Assembly (NCBI GenBank): GCA_034180415.1
Contig: JAXFOK010000079.1
Location: forward strand, 14,686-78,685
DNA length: 64,000 nucleotides
Direction: 5' to 3'
Source: CAKMMH01 sp927798255
GTDB lineage: Bacteria > Bdellovibrionota_C > UBA2361 > CAKMMH01
Positions 46,772 through 60,697 of the stretch are shown in pieces; the first letter of the stretch is position 1, and every line of letters starts with the position of its first letter. The position numbers were made by a program, and so were the translations under genes. The notes under the pieces are model-generated. The model saw nothing but the letters and a program-made list of their open reading frames with translations, did no database searches and was not told the DNA's origin.

Positions 46772-47827
46772 ATGAAAAAAGTCTTATTTTTAGAAAAAGT
46801 ATTTTTAAAAGAAAGAAAATCACCAAAATTACGCGGGGTAGAGCTTTTTAATTTTTCATTAATTAAAGATTTACTAGCTCAAAACATAGAAATTTTTTCA
46901 ATTGTTCACATTTCATGGAAAGATACTTTTCAAGAAAACTTCAAATCTCCGTATTTACATGTGCAATATACCAATCAAAAAATGAGTTTTTTGAGCGTAA
47001 TATTTAAACTTTTACTACTAAAAAAAGAAAAGATTGATATCTTATTTTTAGCAAACACAGGAGACACGCTTCTTGGAGCTATGCTTGTTTCAAAATTATT
47101 CAGAATTACAAGAAAACAAGTATTATTAGCACATAGAGAGCCATCAAAAGCATTTTTAATTGCTTCAAAATTTGTCGAACTTGTAGCAGTATCAGTGAAC
47201 CAAAAATTTGCAAGTATTTTTAAAAAAGCAGGTTGTCCTGTTTCAAAGGTTTATTACGGAGTTAAAAATGCTTCAAAATTTTTAGAATTTAATATTCACA
47301 AAGATCATGAAAAGGTCGTTTTTGGAGTTGTCGGGGATTTAGATAATAAATGGAAAGGAGCAGATACAGCAATAGAAGCATTTTCGATGCTTTCAAAAGA
47401 GGCAAATAATATTTGCGAGCTTCGCCTTGCCTCATATACTAATAACTTACCTATAAATTTACCAAATAATATTAAAGCATTTAAGTGGCTCCCATATGAA
47501 GAAGTTGTAAATTTCTTTAATGAACTAGATGTGTTAATTGTTCCTTCATATGATGAAAAAGTAATGCGAGAAACCTTTTCTCAAGCAATGGTACAAGGAA
47601 TGCTTTCAGGGCTTCCAATACTTGCAAATGATTTAGAAATCTTAAAAGAAAAATTAAATCAAGGTGGTGGATTTATATTTAAAAATCCAAATGAGTTAAA
47701 AGAAAAAATAGAAGAGCTTGCTTTTAATAAAAATCTTCGTATTTATCTTGGTGAAAAAGCAAGAAAAGTCGCGATACAAAGATATATCTGGGATACCGAA
47801 TATTTTAGTGAAAAGTTTTTGCGTTAG
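46772..47827 (+). CDS. Family 4-type glycosyltransferase
   Basis: 351 residues with the GT-B layout: an N-terminal lobe and a C-terminal nucleotide-sugar lobe. VVFGVVGDLDNKWKGADTAIEAF and the Glu-containing ETFSQAMVQGMLSGLPILAND block (two short parts, about 265-285) are typical of GT4. It probably adds a sugar to LPS or another envelope glycan. No sugar synthesis operon is attached. Confidence 0.8.
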   Translation: MKKVLFLEKVFLKERKSPKLRGVELFNFSLIKDLLAQNIEIFSIVHISWKDTFQENFKSPYLHVQYTNQKMSFLSVIFKLLLLKKEKIDILFLANTGDTLLGAMLVSKLFRITRKQVLLAHREPSKAFLIASKFVELVAVSVNQKFASIFKKAGCPVSKVYYGVKNASKFLEFNIHKDHEKVVFGVVGDLDNKWKGADTAIEAFSMLSKEANNICELRLASYTNNLPINLPNNIKAFKWLPYEEVVNFFNELDVLIVPSYDEKVMRETFSQAMVQGMLSGLPILANDLEILKEKLNQGGGFIFKNPNELKEKIEELAFNKNLRIYLGEKARKVAIQRYIWDTEYFSEKFLR

Positions 47828-47842
47828 CAAAATTTGTGTTAG

Positions 47843-47878
47843 TAAAAAAGTTAAATAAAAAAGTTAAATAAAAAAACT
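47843..47878. repeat. 13-bp tandem repeat after the glycosyltransferase gene
   Basis: TAAAAAAGTTAAA at 47843-47855 is repeated exactly at 47856-47868, and a third partial copy follows. It lies in the short convergent gap before the decayed gene. It is not the CAGGTATCAG family. Confidence 0.6.
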
Positions 47879-47939
47879 CGAATACGCTACTAGAAAGTAA
47901 CGTCCCAAGCAATTACATTTTAGTGCTTTAAGACAGCGA

Positions 47940-48745
47940 TTAGTTGATATAGAAGCTCGGATCGTAATATCCGATAATTTCGCCTTTTTTGCAAAGTAAT
48001 TTCCCGTTTTTGTAGGAATCTTCTAGAGGAAACATTTTTCTGTCTTTATCATAGAACTCAGATGACCGATTAAAGACACTTGAGGTCCCCCCCCAAATCT
48101 TCTTAAATCCATAGTGTCATAAGGTCCTTTATAAACTGACAGACCAACCTCAGTAACAAATGTGGGAAGTTTTACGATATTTAATTCATCATCAACTTCC
48201 ATATACTTTGCGTCAATGACGAAGTAAGCTTCCCGTTTGCTAGGTGTAGCCTTAAAGGCTCCGCGTTCTAGTCGAGTAGGAATTGGATTTTCACTCGCAT
48301 CTTCGTATTTATAATCGAAGATTTGTACCTTAATCCAAACAAGCCCAAGTACATCACTATTAATTAATTTAGCGATCTCGTTTGGCGATGTTCTTCCATT
48401 CACGCGATAGGCGCTAATTATAGAGCGATCACTATTTAATATAATCTCGTTTAATTTAACATCAAACGTGATGTCAGATAACTTTACGTTACTAGGTAAT
48501 TATCTAAGAGCCATGATCTTAACAGACAAATCATCAGATCTTACTTGGCTTTTTTGGCCTCAAGAACCTCTTCTAATCGTTGCGACTCGACCTCACCACC
48601 GAAATCTTCAAAAGTCACTCTTGTACTTGGATCCCAAGGGGTCATCGGAATAACTATACATCACTTCCTGTGCAGAAGAAATGTTAATAAAAGAAAACAG
48701 GAACACAATGAAAAGAAACGACGAGAATTGTTTAAAACCATACAT
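47940..48745 (-). pseudogene. Decayed secreted protein gene (frameshifts, a stop and a G8 run)
   Basis: Starts MYGFKQFSSFLFIVF with a signal ending SSAQE, then shifts frame to PWDPSTRVTFEDFGG. It shifts again after EAKKAK to SDDLSVKIMALR, meets an in-frame TAA and continues PSNVKLSDITFDVKL into a 126-residue stretch. It breaks in the run of eight G at DLRRFGG, and the true end follows as TSSVFNRSSEFYDKD ... IIGYYDPSFYIN. No domain is recognised. The original protein was probably about 260 residues, exported. Confidence 0.65.
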
Positions 48746-48985
48746 CTTTTACCCCTTACTTCTCGCGGGTTAAGATTTAACTTGCTATTGCAACCACGAT
48801 GATCGCAAAAAAGTTTCTAGACAGTATCAGTCAAAGATTTCTTTGTCGAGATTTATCGATTATTTCTACTTAAAATATTTATTAATAATTTTAGTTTATA
48901 TTATAACCTGTTATTTTTATTAAGATTTTAACTATTCCAAACCATTCTCGCTTGTGCTTTATCTATAAAATATTAATCTTTAATT

Positions 48986-51508
48986 TTATTTCCCTTCAAA
49001 CATTTTTGTAAGTTTATCTCTTCTTATTTTTGCATTATGTCTTGGATCAACCGGGAAAGATTTTGCAAACAAGAATGTATCAATACCGCTAATAACATCA
49101 TGTGAATTTGCAATTTCATGAAGCTCTTTTATTAAATTATCTTTATCGTCTTTTGACATTTCATTTATATTATCAAGTGGCTCGATAACAATTGCTGGTG
49201 CTTCTTTATATTTAATAAGAGCACATCTCCTTACTTTCTTATGCTCGTTAAAAAACTCTTCTGTTGGAACTGTGTAATATGTTTTATTATTAAATGTTAC
49301 TGCTTCACTCTTTCTTCCACAAAAATAAAGATTCCCTTCTTTATCAAGATATCCCATGTCCCCCATTCTATGCCAAAAAGAAGTTCCATCTTTTATTTTT
49401 GCAATTTTATTTGCATCCTCTCTTTTATAGTATCTTGGACTTATATTATTTCCTTTTACGATAACCTCTCCTATTGTATAAGGCTCTAATTCTATAGCTT
49501 TACTAATATCTTCTATTTCTTCTTTTACATTTTTGATAATTTTAATCGAAACACCAGGTGCAGCTTTTCCAACAAGGACTCCTTGTTCATTTTGTTTTGA
49601 TGTTTCTCGCTTAGTTTCTAAAAGTTCTTTTCCTGTAATAATTGTTGCAGGAAGTGCCTCAGTTGCACCATATGGAGTAAAGAATTCCCCATTTGGAGAC
49701 ATAATACTCTTAACGTTTTTTCCAACTTCTAAAGGAACTGGAGCCCCTGCCATAAAAATTCTTTCAAGAGAATTTACAGAAGATTTAGTACGAATTGCAT
49801 ACTCTGAAATTTTTTTCCAAAGGCTTGGGGCTCCAAATGAATATTCTATATTTAGATCATTTATTATTCTTATAATTTTCTCAGGGTCTAAAGTAAGAGG
49901 CTTAGACGGATTTACAGGGGGGAAAACTGAAGTAACCCCAAGAGCTAAAGTAAATAGTGAAAACACTGGTAAAAGCGGACAATCTTTTTTCCCGCCTTTA
50001 AAACCAAGAGAATTTTTAAAAATATCAAGCTGCGTTTTTAACATTTTACTAGTGTAAACTACGCCTTTGGGAGTACCTGTAGCTCCCGATGTAAAAGCCA
50101 TTAATGCAATATCTGATGGAGCTTCTACAGGAAGTGCAACAGAAGCAAATCTTTTTAAATTTGAAAGATTTGGAGACGAAAAAAGAAAACTATTTGAAGC
50201 AGTGATTGTAATTTGAATTTTGCTAAATATTCTCTTTTTTAATAATCTTAAAATATGAACCTTGGGAGAACAAATCATAGCTTTTGCTTCAACGCTCTCA
50301 ATACATTTTGATAAATTTTCTATTCCCATTCCGCCATCTAAAAACACAGGAACTGCACCTACTGCCATTACAGAATAACTTAGTGCTAAAAATTCCATTC
50401 CAGGCATTACTAGCATTATTACCTTATCATCTTTTCTAATTCCAAGCTCTTGAAGGCCTCGCTGATAGCTATAAACTAAATTTAAGAGCTCACCATATCT
50501 TGTGTGTGAGTAACTTACATAAGTTCCTTTAAATGAGCTTTCTATAATTGCATCTTGTCTTATATTTAATCTTGCATAATTTATAAAATTACTTACAAGT
50601 GGATTTTCTATTTGTTCGCCTTGCAAGCTTTCTTTTTTCTTTGGGCCATTAATTAAAAAATCTTCTATTGCAGGGATTGCCGTGTCTTTTGCATCATCTA
50701 AAACCAAGTGTCCTGCATCTAAAATTTCCATAACTTCTGCTTTAGGAAATAATCTTATTACCTTATTTAACATTCCTATATGAAAGCACGGATCTTTTAA
50801 TCCCCAAATAATTTTTACAGGAACATTTTGAAGTTTTTCTACACCTTCTACTAAACTAAACATTTCTTTATATGTAGGATGTGATTCGTCAAAAGGAATA
50901 TCTTTTACAAATCCCCAAATAGCTTCTCGTCTAAATTTTGTTTTATATGGATAATAATAACCTCTGCATGTTTCTTTACTTAATTTTTTTACAACACCAA
51001 AACTTGTCATCCATTTTAAAAAACGCATTGTTGTACGAGTTATAATTTTACCGATCACAGGGCTTGCGGCTTTTTTAATCATCTTTGGCAAAATTTCAGT
51101 TTCAGTTAAAGTAGTATTTAGATAAACTATCTTATTTATTTTATCGGCTCTTTTTGCCATCATACCTGTTCCGATAGGTCCGCCCCAGTCATGCATTACA
51201 ACTGAAAATCTATCTATTTTTAATTTATCTAAAAACTCATTTAATTGCTTCATTCTATCTTTGGCTTTTAGATAAACGCCTTTAGGAAGTCTATCTGAAA
51301 GTCCCATTCCGATAAAATCGGGAGCAATAACTCTAAAATTTGATTTTAATTTTTCGATAACATCACGGTAGTAGTAGCACCAAGTAGGATTTCCATGCAA
51401 CAAAAGGACAACCTCACCTTGTCCTTCATCTAGATAATGCATTTTATAACCTTGAATATCTATAAAGTGCGATTCATACTTTAGTGGTGACTTTTCTTTA
51501 AAAACCAT
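48986..51508 (-). CDS. oleBC: Fused OleB-OleC: alpha/beta hydrolase plus AMP-dependent ligase
   Basis: 840 residues. Residues 1 to about 290 are an alpha/beta hydrolase of the haloalkane-dehalogenase group (HGNPTW 38-43; HDWGG with nucleophile Asp107), as in OleB beta-lactone decarboxylase. About 300-840 is an AMP-forming ligase (AFTSGATGTPKGV, then TPYGATEALP and GDMGYLD) as in OleC beta-lactone synthetase. The two make the last steps of long-chain olefin synthesis. Fusion is best known from actinobacteria. The gene is 22 bases from oleA; oleD is not in the window. Confidence 0.9.
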   Translation of the reverse strand: MVFKEKSPLKYESHFIDIQGYKMHYLDEGQGEVVLLLHGNPTWCYYYRDVIEKLKSNFRVIAPDFIGMGLSDRLPKGVYLKAKDRMKQLNEFLDKLKIDRFSVVMHDWGGPIGTGMMAKRADKINKIVYLNTTLTETEILPKMIKKAASPVIGKIITRTTMRFLKWMTSFGVVKKLSKETCRGYYYPYKTKFRREAIWGFVKDIPFDESHPTYKEMFSLVEGVEKLQNVPVKIIWGLKDPCFHIGMLNKVIRLFPKAEVMEILDAGHLVLDDAKDTAIPAIEDFLINGPKKKESLQGEQIENPLVSNFINYARLNIRQDAIIESSFKGTYVSYSHTRYGELLNLVYSYQRGLQELGIRKDDKVIMLVMPGMEFLALSYSVMAVGAVPVFLDGGMGIENLSKCIESVEAKAMICSPKVHILRLLKKRIFSKIQITITASNSFLFSSPNLSNLKRFASVALPVEAPSDIALMAFTSGATGTPKGVVYTSKMLKTQLDIFKNSLGFKGGKKDCPLLPVFSLFTLALGVTSVFPPVNPSKPLTLDPEKIIRIINDLNIEYSFGAPSLWKKISEYAIRTKSSVNSLERIFMAGAPVPLEVGKNVKSIMSPNGEFFTPYGATEALPATIITGKELLETKRETSKQNEQGVLVGKAAPGVSIKIIKNVKEEIEDISKAIELEPYTIGEVIVKGNNISPRYYKREDANKIAKIKDGTSFWHRMGDMGYLDKEGNLYFCGRKSEAVTFNNKTYYTVPTEEFFNEHKKVRRCALIKYKEAPAIVIEPLDNINEMSKDDKDNLIKELHEIANSHDVISGIDTFLFAKSFPVDPRHNAKIRRDKLTKMFEGK

Positions 51509-51530
51509 TTAATCCTTACCTAAAAAACTT

Positions 51531-52592
51531 TTACCATTCAACCGCCGTAAATCTTGCGTTCAGTCCGCTTCCAAAAGCAGTTAATACAATTTTTGCCCCT
51601 TCTTTTATAGGAAGTTCTTCTATCGCAGTAAAAAATGCTATTGGCATTGCAGTAGATACTGTATTTCCGTATCTTTGATAAGTTGTAAATTCTTTTTCGT
51701 AATCAAGCCCCATTGTTTCGTAAAAAGCTTTATTAACTTGCTTTCCAACTTGGTGACAAATTACATGATCAACATCTTCTTTTTTCCAACCACAAGTTTT
51801 TGAAAGATCTGGCCAAGTACGTCCTCCTAATTGTGCAGCACATGGAATTAAAGAAGAATCTGTATACATAACTGGTGTTAAAAATTGATGCCCCATAAGA
51901 GTACAATAATCACCATTGCCTTTACATAGTTCTGAGTGCTGAGTTGCCGAATGAACAGCAGAAGCAACGATTCTTCTTCCTTTATATTTTGCGATGCTTT
52001 TATGCGTTAAAAGAATTGCCGCAGCTCCACAACCTAATGTATACACAGGAAACATTTTTAACATTTCTTCTCTTTCAAGCTTTCCCTCATGCATAATTTT
52101 ATTACAGTTATCTAAGATTGGACGCATATTTTCAGAAGAAACTACGATACCTGCTTTTACGATACCTTGTTCAATTAAATTGGCAAGCATAAGCATTCCA
52201 TCAGAGAAACCTATGCAAGCATTTGAAATATCCATAACCCACGCAGTTTCTGGTAATTTTATTTCATGTGCCACGACACAGGAAATTGCAGGCTCAAAAA
52301 AATCTCTAGTTACAGAGCAACTGAAAAGAGCACCAATATCTTCTAAAGGAATATTAGTTTTTTCTAACAATTTTTTTACAACTTTTATTGCTCCTTCGCT
52401 TGGGCAAGTCGCAGCATTCCAAAGACGTCTTTCTTGAATTCCGCTCATGCGTCTTAAAGAACCAAAAGGTATTCCTAATTTTTCGTACACTGGTTTTAAT
52501 TCTTGTTCAACATCATCTGTCTTTACGACATCTTCTGGGATTTCTGTTGCATACGAATCGATACATACATTTTCAAATTTTAAATTGGCCAT
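51531..52592 (-). CDS. oleA: OleA, thiolase-family acyl-CoA condensing enzyme
   Basis: 353 residues, FabH-like fold. Active Cys126 sits in SNACIGFSDG, with His and Asn in VICHQVGKQVN and RYGNTVSTAMP. OleA condenses two fatty acyl-CoAs head to head to a beta-keto acid. The name over FabH rests on the fused oleBC directly downstream; the sequence alone would read as ketoacyl-ACP synthase III-like. Confidence 0.88.
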   Translation of the reverse strand: MANLKFENVCIDSYATEIPEDVVKTDDVEQELKPVYEKLGIPFGSLRRMSGIQERRLWNAATCPSEGAIKVVKKLLEKTNIPLEDIGALFSCSVTRDFFEPAISCVVAHEIKLPETAWVMDISNACIGFSDGMLMLANLIEQGIVKAGIVVSSENMRPILDNCNKIMHEGKLEREEMLKMFPVYTLGCGAAAILLTHKSIAKYKGRRIVASAVHSATQHSELCKGNGDYCTLMGHQFLTPVMYTDSSLIPCAAQLGGRTWPDLSKTCGWKKEDVDHVICHQVGKQVNKAFYETMGLDYEKEFTTYQRYGNTVSTAMPIAFFTAIEELPIKEGAKIVLTAFGSGLNARFTAVEW

Positions 52593-52753
52593 TGAACTTA
52601 CTTACTTCCCTAAAAATATTATAAAAAAAAAACAATAAGTTTAGTTTACACTTTGAGTGAGAATTCTTCAAGACTTTGAAATATATTGGAAAATTTAAAT
52701 TTGGAAAAAATGAGCGCTACATACAAATAATCGTAAGTAGCGCCCCACATATA

Positions 52754-53155
52754 TCAACCTTTTTTAATCACCTCAGAGACGCTTTTCCTTTCTTCTTTGA
52801 GTGCTATAAGGACATTGGCGAGCTGATCGCGGAGCTCTGTCCGCTCCCTAAGAAGCTTTTGAGCTTCTTGCAAATCTTCACGACGCCCTTGAGCATAAAC
52901 TCCATAAACACTTTCCTCATAATTATTTTCGAGTTCTTCGACATAAAACGAAAAATAATCAAGGTAGGCTTCTAACTCATTCCGATAGCGTTTTACGCTA
53001 TAGATTATCTTACGAAGGACTATAAATCGGTCCTGTAGAGAAAGCGACGAACGCTCCTCCTTCCCCTGTCCAGTCGTTTCCTTTTCCAAGATTCGACCAA
53101 TCTTTTAAAACATTTCATAATTATCTTGAAACATTTCATCATTTTCGTAATTCAT
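52754..53155 (-). pseudogene. Interrupted small coiled-coil gene
   Basis: A perfect AGGGAG ribosome site precedes ATG (MNYENDEMFQDNYEMF), then TAA, and the same frame continues KIGRILEKETTGQG into about 110 residues of helical, charged sequence (SVKRYRNELEAYLDY, then LQEAQKLLRERTELRD). A TTG within could restart translation at 53089. It looks like a nonsense-interrupted gene, perhaps phage-derived. Function unknown. Confidence 0.45.
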
Positions 53156-53315
53156 CTCAACTCCCTTATTTATTTTGGGACCATGAATGTAACTAACTCC
53201 CGTTGTTAGGGAACGATATGTACAAATATTATTATATCTTACCAAGAAAATCAAATAGGAATAACTATTTTAAGCCTTTTTCCTAAAATATTATAACATA
53301 CTGAACTGTATTAAA

Positions 53316-53639
53316 TTATCGTTGTAATTGTTCGACTAAAAATAATTCTTTAAAAAAAGGAATGGCGTAAATAAATTGTTTATATGAATATTCTGTTCGT
53401 ATCTTATCAGCATACTTATCTTGCAAAGTCTTTATAAAGCTTTCAATATTCCCCAAATCCTTACTAGCGGCTAAATCGCTTAAACTTACTATCTGTTTTT
53501 TATAAAAATCTTGCTCGTGACTTATCCATTTACTGTAAACTTCCTTAGTATGAGCGATTTCATGAGTTATAGTGTTTATAATATTCGCAAGTGCTGATTT
53601 AAACACATCATTTTTATATCGACTTTGCCCTTGACACAT
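53316..53639 (-). pseudogene. Gene fragment with HExxH motif
   Basis: 107 residues with ITHEIAHTKEVYSKW, a zinc-metalloprotease-like HEIAH motif, near residue 25. The upstream frame has a stop directly before the ATG, and the protein lacks the rest of any protease domain. Probably a remnant. It follows the next (broken) gene on the same strand. Confidence 0.4.
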
Positions 53640-53656
53640 TCAACAACTATACTAAA

Positions 53657-54183
53657 TTAATCATTCATGCTATACAAGTTAATAAATGTTGGAATCAACC
53701 CTTTTGACGCTTCACCGTTGTATCGTTGCATACGAGTATAGGCATTTGCATTATCATGACTTGAAATATAATATTTAACACTCCCTTAAAACCTGCTCGA
53801 TAAGTCACATAATTTATTAAATCATCCATTAGTTCAAATGCGTAAAAGTCTGTATCTGTAAACACTGATTCTTTTATATTAACTTTTGTTATTCTTTCAG
53901 TTATTGAGGATAAATCTATGTTAAAATCATCTAATATATCTTCCATAATATCTTTTAATTTTTTAAATAAATTATAAGATTCATCTTGTGGATTATCTGA
54001 TATGCTAAGATAATCATCAAATTTATTCAATAACCACGCTAGTATATTGTCTGTAATTGCCTTATCTCGTAAATCTAAATTCCCTTTATAAAACTCTGAA
54101 ATCAAATCCGACACCGAATATTTTTTTGTTTCACTATTTATTGTAAGTTCGATGATTTTCATATTCAGTGCAACCTGTCGCAT
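53657..54183 (-). pseudogene. Frameshifted gene of unknown function
   Basis: The unbroken frame gives 162 residues ending in an improbable Met-rich tail. Shifting near AATATTATATTTC restores a sensible ending, SSHDNANAYTRMQRYNG ... FINLYSMND, and about 175 residues in all. An internal Met (residue 8, MKIIELTINSETKKY) may be the true start. No domain was recognised. Confidence 0.45.
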
Positions 54184-54223
54184 TTCTTCAATATAAAAAC
54201 TAAAATAATTATCAACGAATTTC

Positions 54224-54454
54224 TTATTTTAAATAACTAAATAACTTTTCAGATTCACTACTTGCAATAGCCCCTCTTCCCATAATTAATTCAATATCAC
54301 CAGGAATATTAATTATCAAATTATCAATTTTATTTAATCTAGAAACAGTAGGAATACGATCTAAAATTTCCTCTGGTATATCACAAACTCTAATTCCACA
54401 TTTAGTAATCACATTACCCTTTTCTTTAGAAAGATAAAATCTTATATCTTTCAA
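54224..54454 (-). CDS. Small protein of unknown function
   Basis: 76 residues, soluble, Ile-rich, no known domain. It starts eight bases after a 46-residue upstream ORF, forming a small pair that could be a toxin-antitoxin-like or regulatory unit; nothing in the sequence proves that. Confidence 0.4.
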   Translation of the reverse strand: MKDIRFYLSKEKGNVITKCGIRVCDIPEEILDRIPTVSRLNKIDNLIINIPGDIELIMGRGAIASSESEKLFSYLK

Positions 54455-54461
54455 TAATAAT

Positions 54462-54602
54462 CTAAAATAGCGATCTTAGAGTTTCTTCATTAATTGGCTT
54501 ACCATTAAAATTAATTTTTGCTTCTTGTCTTGAAAGCAACCCAATATTTTTAATTGCATCAAACCTAAAACGTATTGCATCAAATTCAGCGAAATCTGAC
54601 AT
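54462..54602 (-). CDS. Very small protein of unknown function
   Basis: 46 residues (MSDFAEFDAIRFRFDAI..., ending TLRSLF), with AGAAAG before the ATG. It overlaps nothing and is tightly linked to the 76-residue gene. Too short for a firm call. Confidence 0.35.
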   Translation of the reverse strand: MSDFAEFDAIRFRFDAIKNIGLLSRQEAKINFNGKPINEETLRSLF

Positions 54603-54911
54603 CTTTCTTTTTTGTATTATTGCCCTCTAAAAGTAAGGTTTAGTATCTTCTATTATTTTTTCAGCATTCATATTATAATCTACAATATTATCATCATATA
54701 TTATTGGTGTAATTTGTACTAAAATTAATTAAAACTTCAAATTATTACATAAATTTTTTAATATTCCTTTAAAGCAAGTGAAATATAGATCTAAAAAAAA
54801 TGCTTCCATAAACCACATAACTACTTGAATTTAGTGTTTTTTTGAGAAATTTTAAATAAAGATTATTAAATTATTAATGGCTAGAAAAAATTATAGAATG
54901 GTTTGATTTTT

Positions 54912-54942
54912 TAGATAGCAGAAAGCAGAAATCAGAACAATG
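54912..54942. repeat. Dispersed intergenic repeat, short copy G
   Basis: GATAGCAGAAAGCAGAAATCAG-like words (AGATAGCAG, AAAGCAG, AATCAG) in the gene-free stretch behind the rRNA operon. It is the shortest and least certain copy. Confidence 0.4.
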
Positions 54943-55140
54943 CCACTTACTTTAAAACGCCCGAAGGGTTTCCTTAAGCGAGAAGCGAGTACTTTAAAGT
55001 GCGAGCGACATAGGCTGCTGCGGAGACGCACTAACGTGCAGCTGCTAAGTAGACAAGCAATTTTGCTTCATGCAAAATTGTGACGGATATTTGGTTATAT
55101 GCACAACGCCACGAAAACACGCCCCCTGCAGAGGTGCCAC
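54943..55140. other. Unexplained G+C-richer patch with hairpins
   Basis: About 200 bases without a gene, clearly richer in G and C than its surroundings. It contains the perfect palindrome ACTTTAAAGT (54991-55000) and a perfect 9-bp hairpin CAATTTTGC (55058-55066) / GCAAAATTG (55072-55080) with loop TTCAT. It lies beyond the rRNA terminator. It could be a structured RNA, a mobile-element remnant or a recombination site. Confidence 0.4.
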
Positions 55141-55143
55141 AAT

Positions 55144-55183
55144 CAAAAAAAAAGCCCTAACTTATATCTCTATAAGTTAGGGC
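55144..55183 (-). terminator. rRNA operon terminator
   Basis: Perfect 13-bp stem (55154-55166 with 55171-55183, GCCCTAACTTATA) around a 4-base loop, followed by T8 or more on the minus strand, just after 5S rRNA. Confidence 0.93.
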
Positions 55184-55187
55184 ATAA

Positions 55188-55297
55188 ACTGGCGATTTCC
55201 TACTTTCCCGGGTAAACCCAGTATCATCGGCGCAATAGAGCTTAACTACCGTGTTCGGGATGGGAACGGGTGTGACCTCTACGCAATAGTCACCAGA
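55188..55297 (-). rRNA. rrf: 5S ribosomal RNA
   Basis: About 110 bases with the 5S core GTTCCCATCCCGAACACGG and GCGCCGATGATACTGG. Ends are estimated from pairing of the terminal stem. It is last in the operon; no tRNA lies between 23S and 5S. Confidence 0.93.
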
Positions 55298-55525
55298 ATC
55301 AAAAACACTTAAAAGAAATGCTCTTTGTTCTGTTGACTAAAAAAAGCCAAAACAATCAAATATGAAGTGATAAAGTAAAGAACTTAAAAAGTCTTTCTTA
55401 GTAATCATTCTCGAACGCATAGAACTTTAAATTCCACACTTTTCAAGAACTTAAATCTAAGTTTTTGAAAAGCTTGGATATAAAGCTTAGCATTTAATCA
55501 GCAAAAATTTAACTTAATAAAAAGT

Positions 55526-58476
<2,951 letters not shown>

Positions 58477-58853
58477 TAAAAATTTTTAGCTAACATAAAT
58501 ACTATTATGCGCTCGAGAATAATTACTGTCTATCTCTATTCGTTTCTCAATGAAAAATTAAATTCATAAAGACTAGAAAAACTTTTAATTATTTTCGATG
58601 TTCTATCTACTCTATCACTCTACTCATACCTAATTGTAAAATAATCAAAAAGACTTAAAAATCTTCAGATTATCGATAGAAGCCAAGAATGTGTAGCTTA
58701 TGATATACTCATTTCTTACACATAATCTTAAAAGATAAGTAATAACTATTTTTAGTACACCTTATTTCCTAGGTAAGCCGAAATTACTTACTGCATCAAT
58801 TGATGCTGATATTATACCGTCAAAATTTAGCGTGGTACAATATTGACTCCCTT
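58477..58853 (-). other. 16S-23S internal spacer without tRNA genes
   Basis: 377 bases. No tRNA-Ile or tRNA-Ala cloverleaf is present, although many Gram-negatives carry these here. It holds a perfect 14-bp palindrome GCATCAATTGATGC (58793-58806) and a promoter-like pair: TTGTAC (58835-58840) and TATAAT (58811-58816) on the minus strand, 18 bases apart. Confidence 0.7.
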
Positions 58854-60377
<1,524 letters not shown>

Positions 60378-60600
60378 TTAAAATCTGCTACAATGTTTAT
60401 TAACACACACCAAGTAGTAATAAACATATATAAATCTTTTAGTCATAATGCACTAAAAACTAAAAACATAATGTCTTCATCTCTCTTAAGATCACTTATT
60501 CGAAATTGCGTATTATCATCACTCTTGGCTTCTACCCATAACCTGATTGTCTTTTTTCTTTTCAAATCAACTTTTTAAGTATCATCAAAAAGTGTTTTAA

Positions 60601-60675
60601 TTTATATCACAACAAAAACTCATTTGCAAGTCTTTTTTGAAAATTTTTTATTTTTTTTATTTTTTTTATTTTAAT
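60601..60675 (-). promoter_or_regulatory. rRNA operon promoter with A/T upstream element
   Basis: On the minus strand TTGCAA (60624-60629) and TATAAA (60601-60606) are 17 bases apart. An almost pure A/T stretch (about 60636-60675), like an UP element, lies upstream. It is about 220 bases before 16S. Confidence 0.7.
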
Positions 60676-60697
60676 TTTCAAAAAACTTTAGGCATTT

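Noticed and set aside
48090..48098. Functional phase-variable G tract
   Set aside because: Other frame breaks and a stop elsewhere in the same gene mean that one tract change could not restore the protein.
53316..53639. Intact metalloprotease because of HEIAH
   Set aside because: The rest of the catalytic domain is missing and an upstream stop abuts the start.
55058..55125. Integron attC or ERIC-like site in the G+C-rich patch
   Set aside because: A GTTATATGCACAACGCC-like word is suggestive, but no matching pair of core sites or integrase was found.
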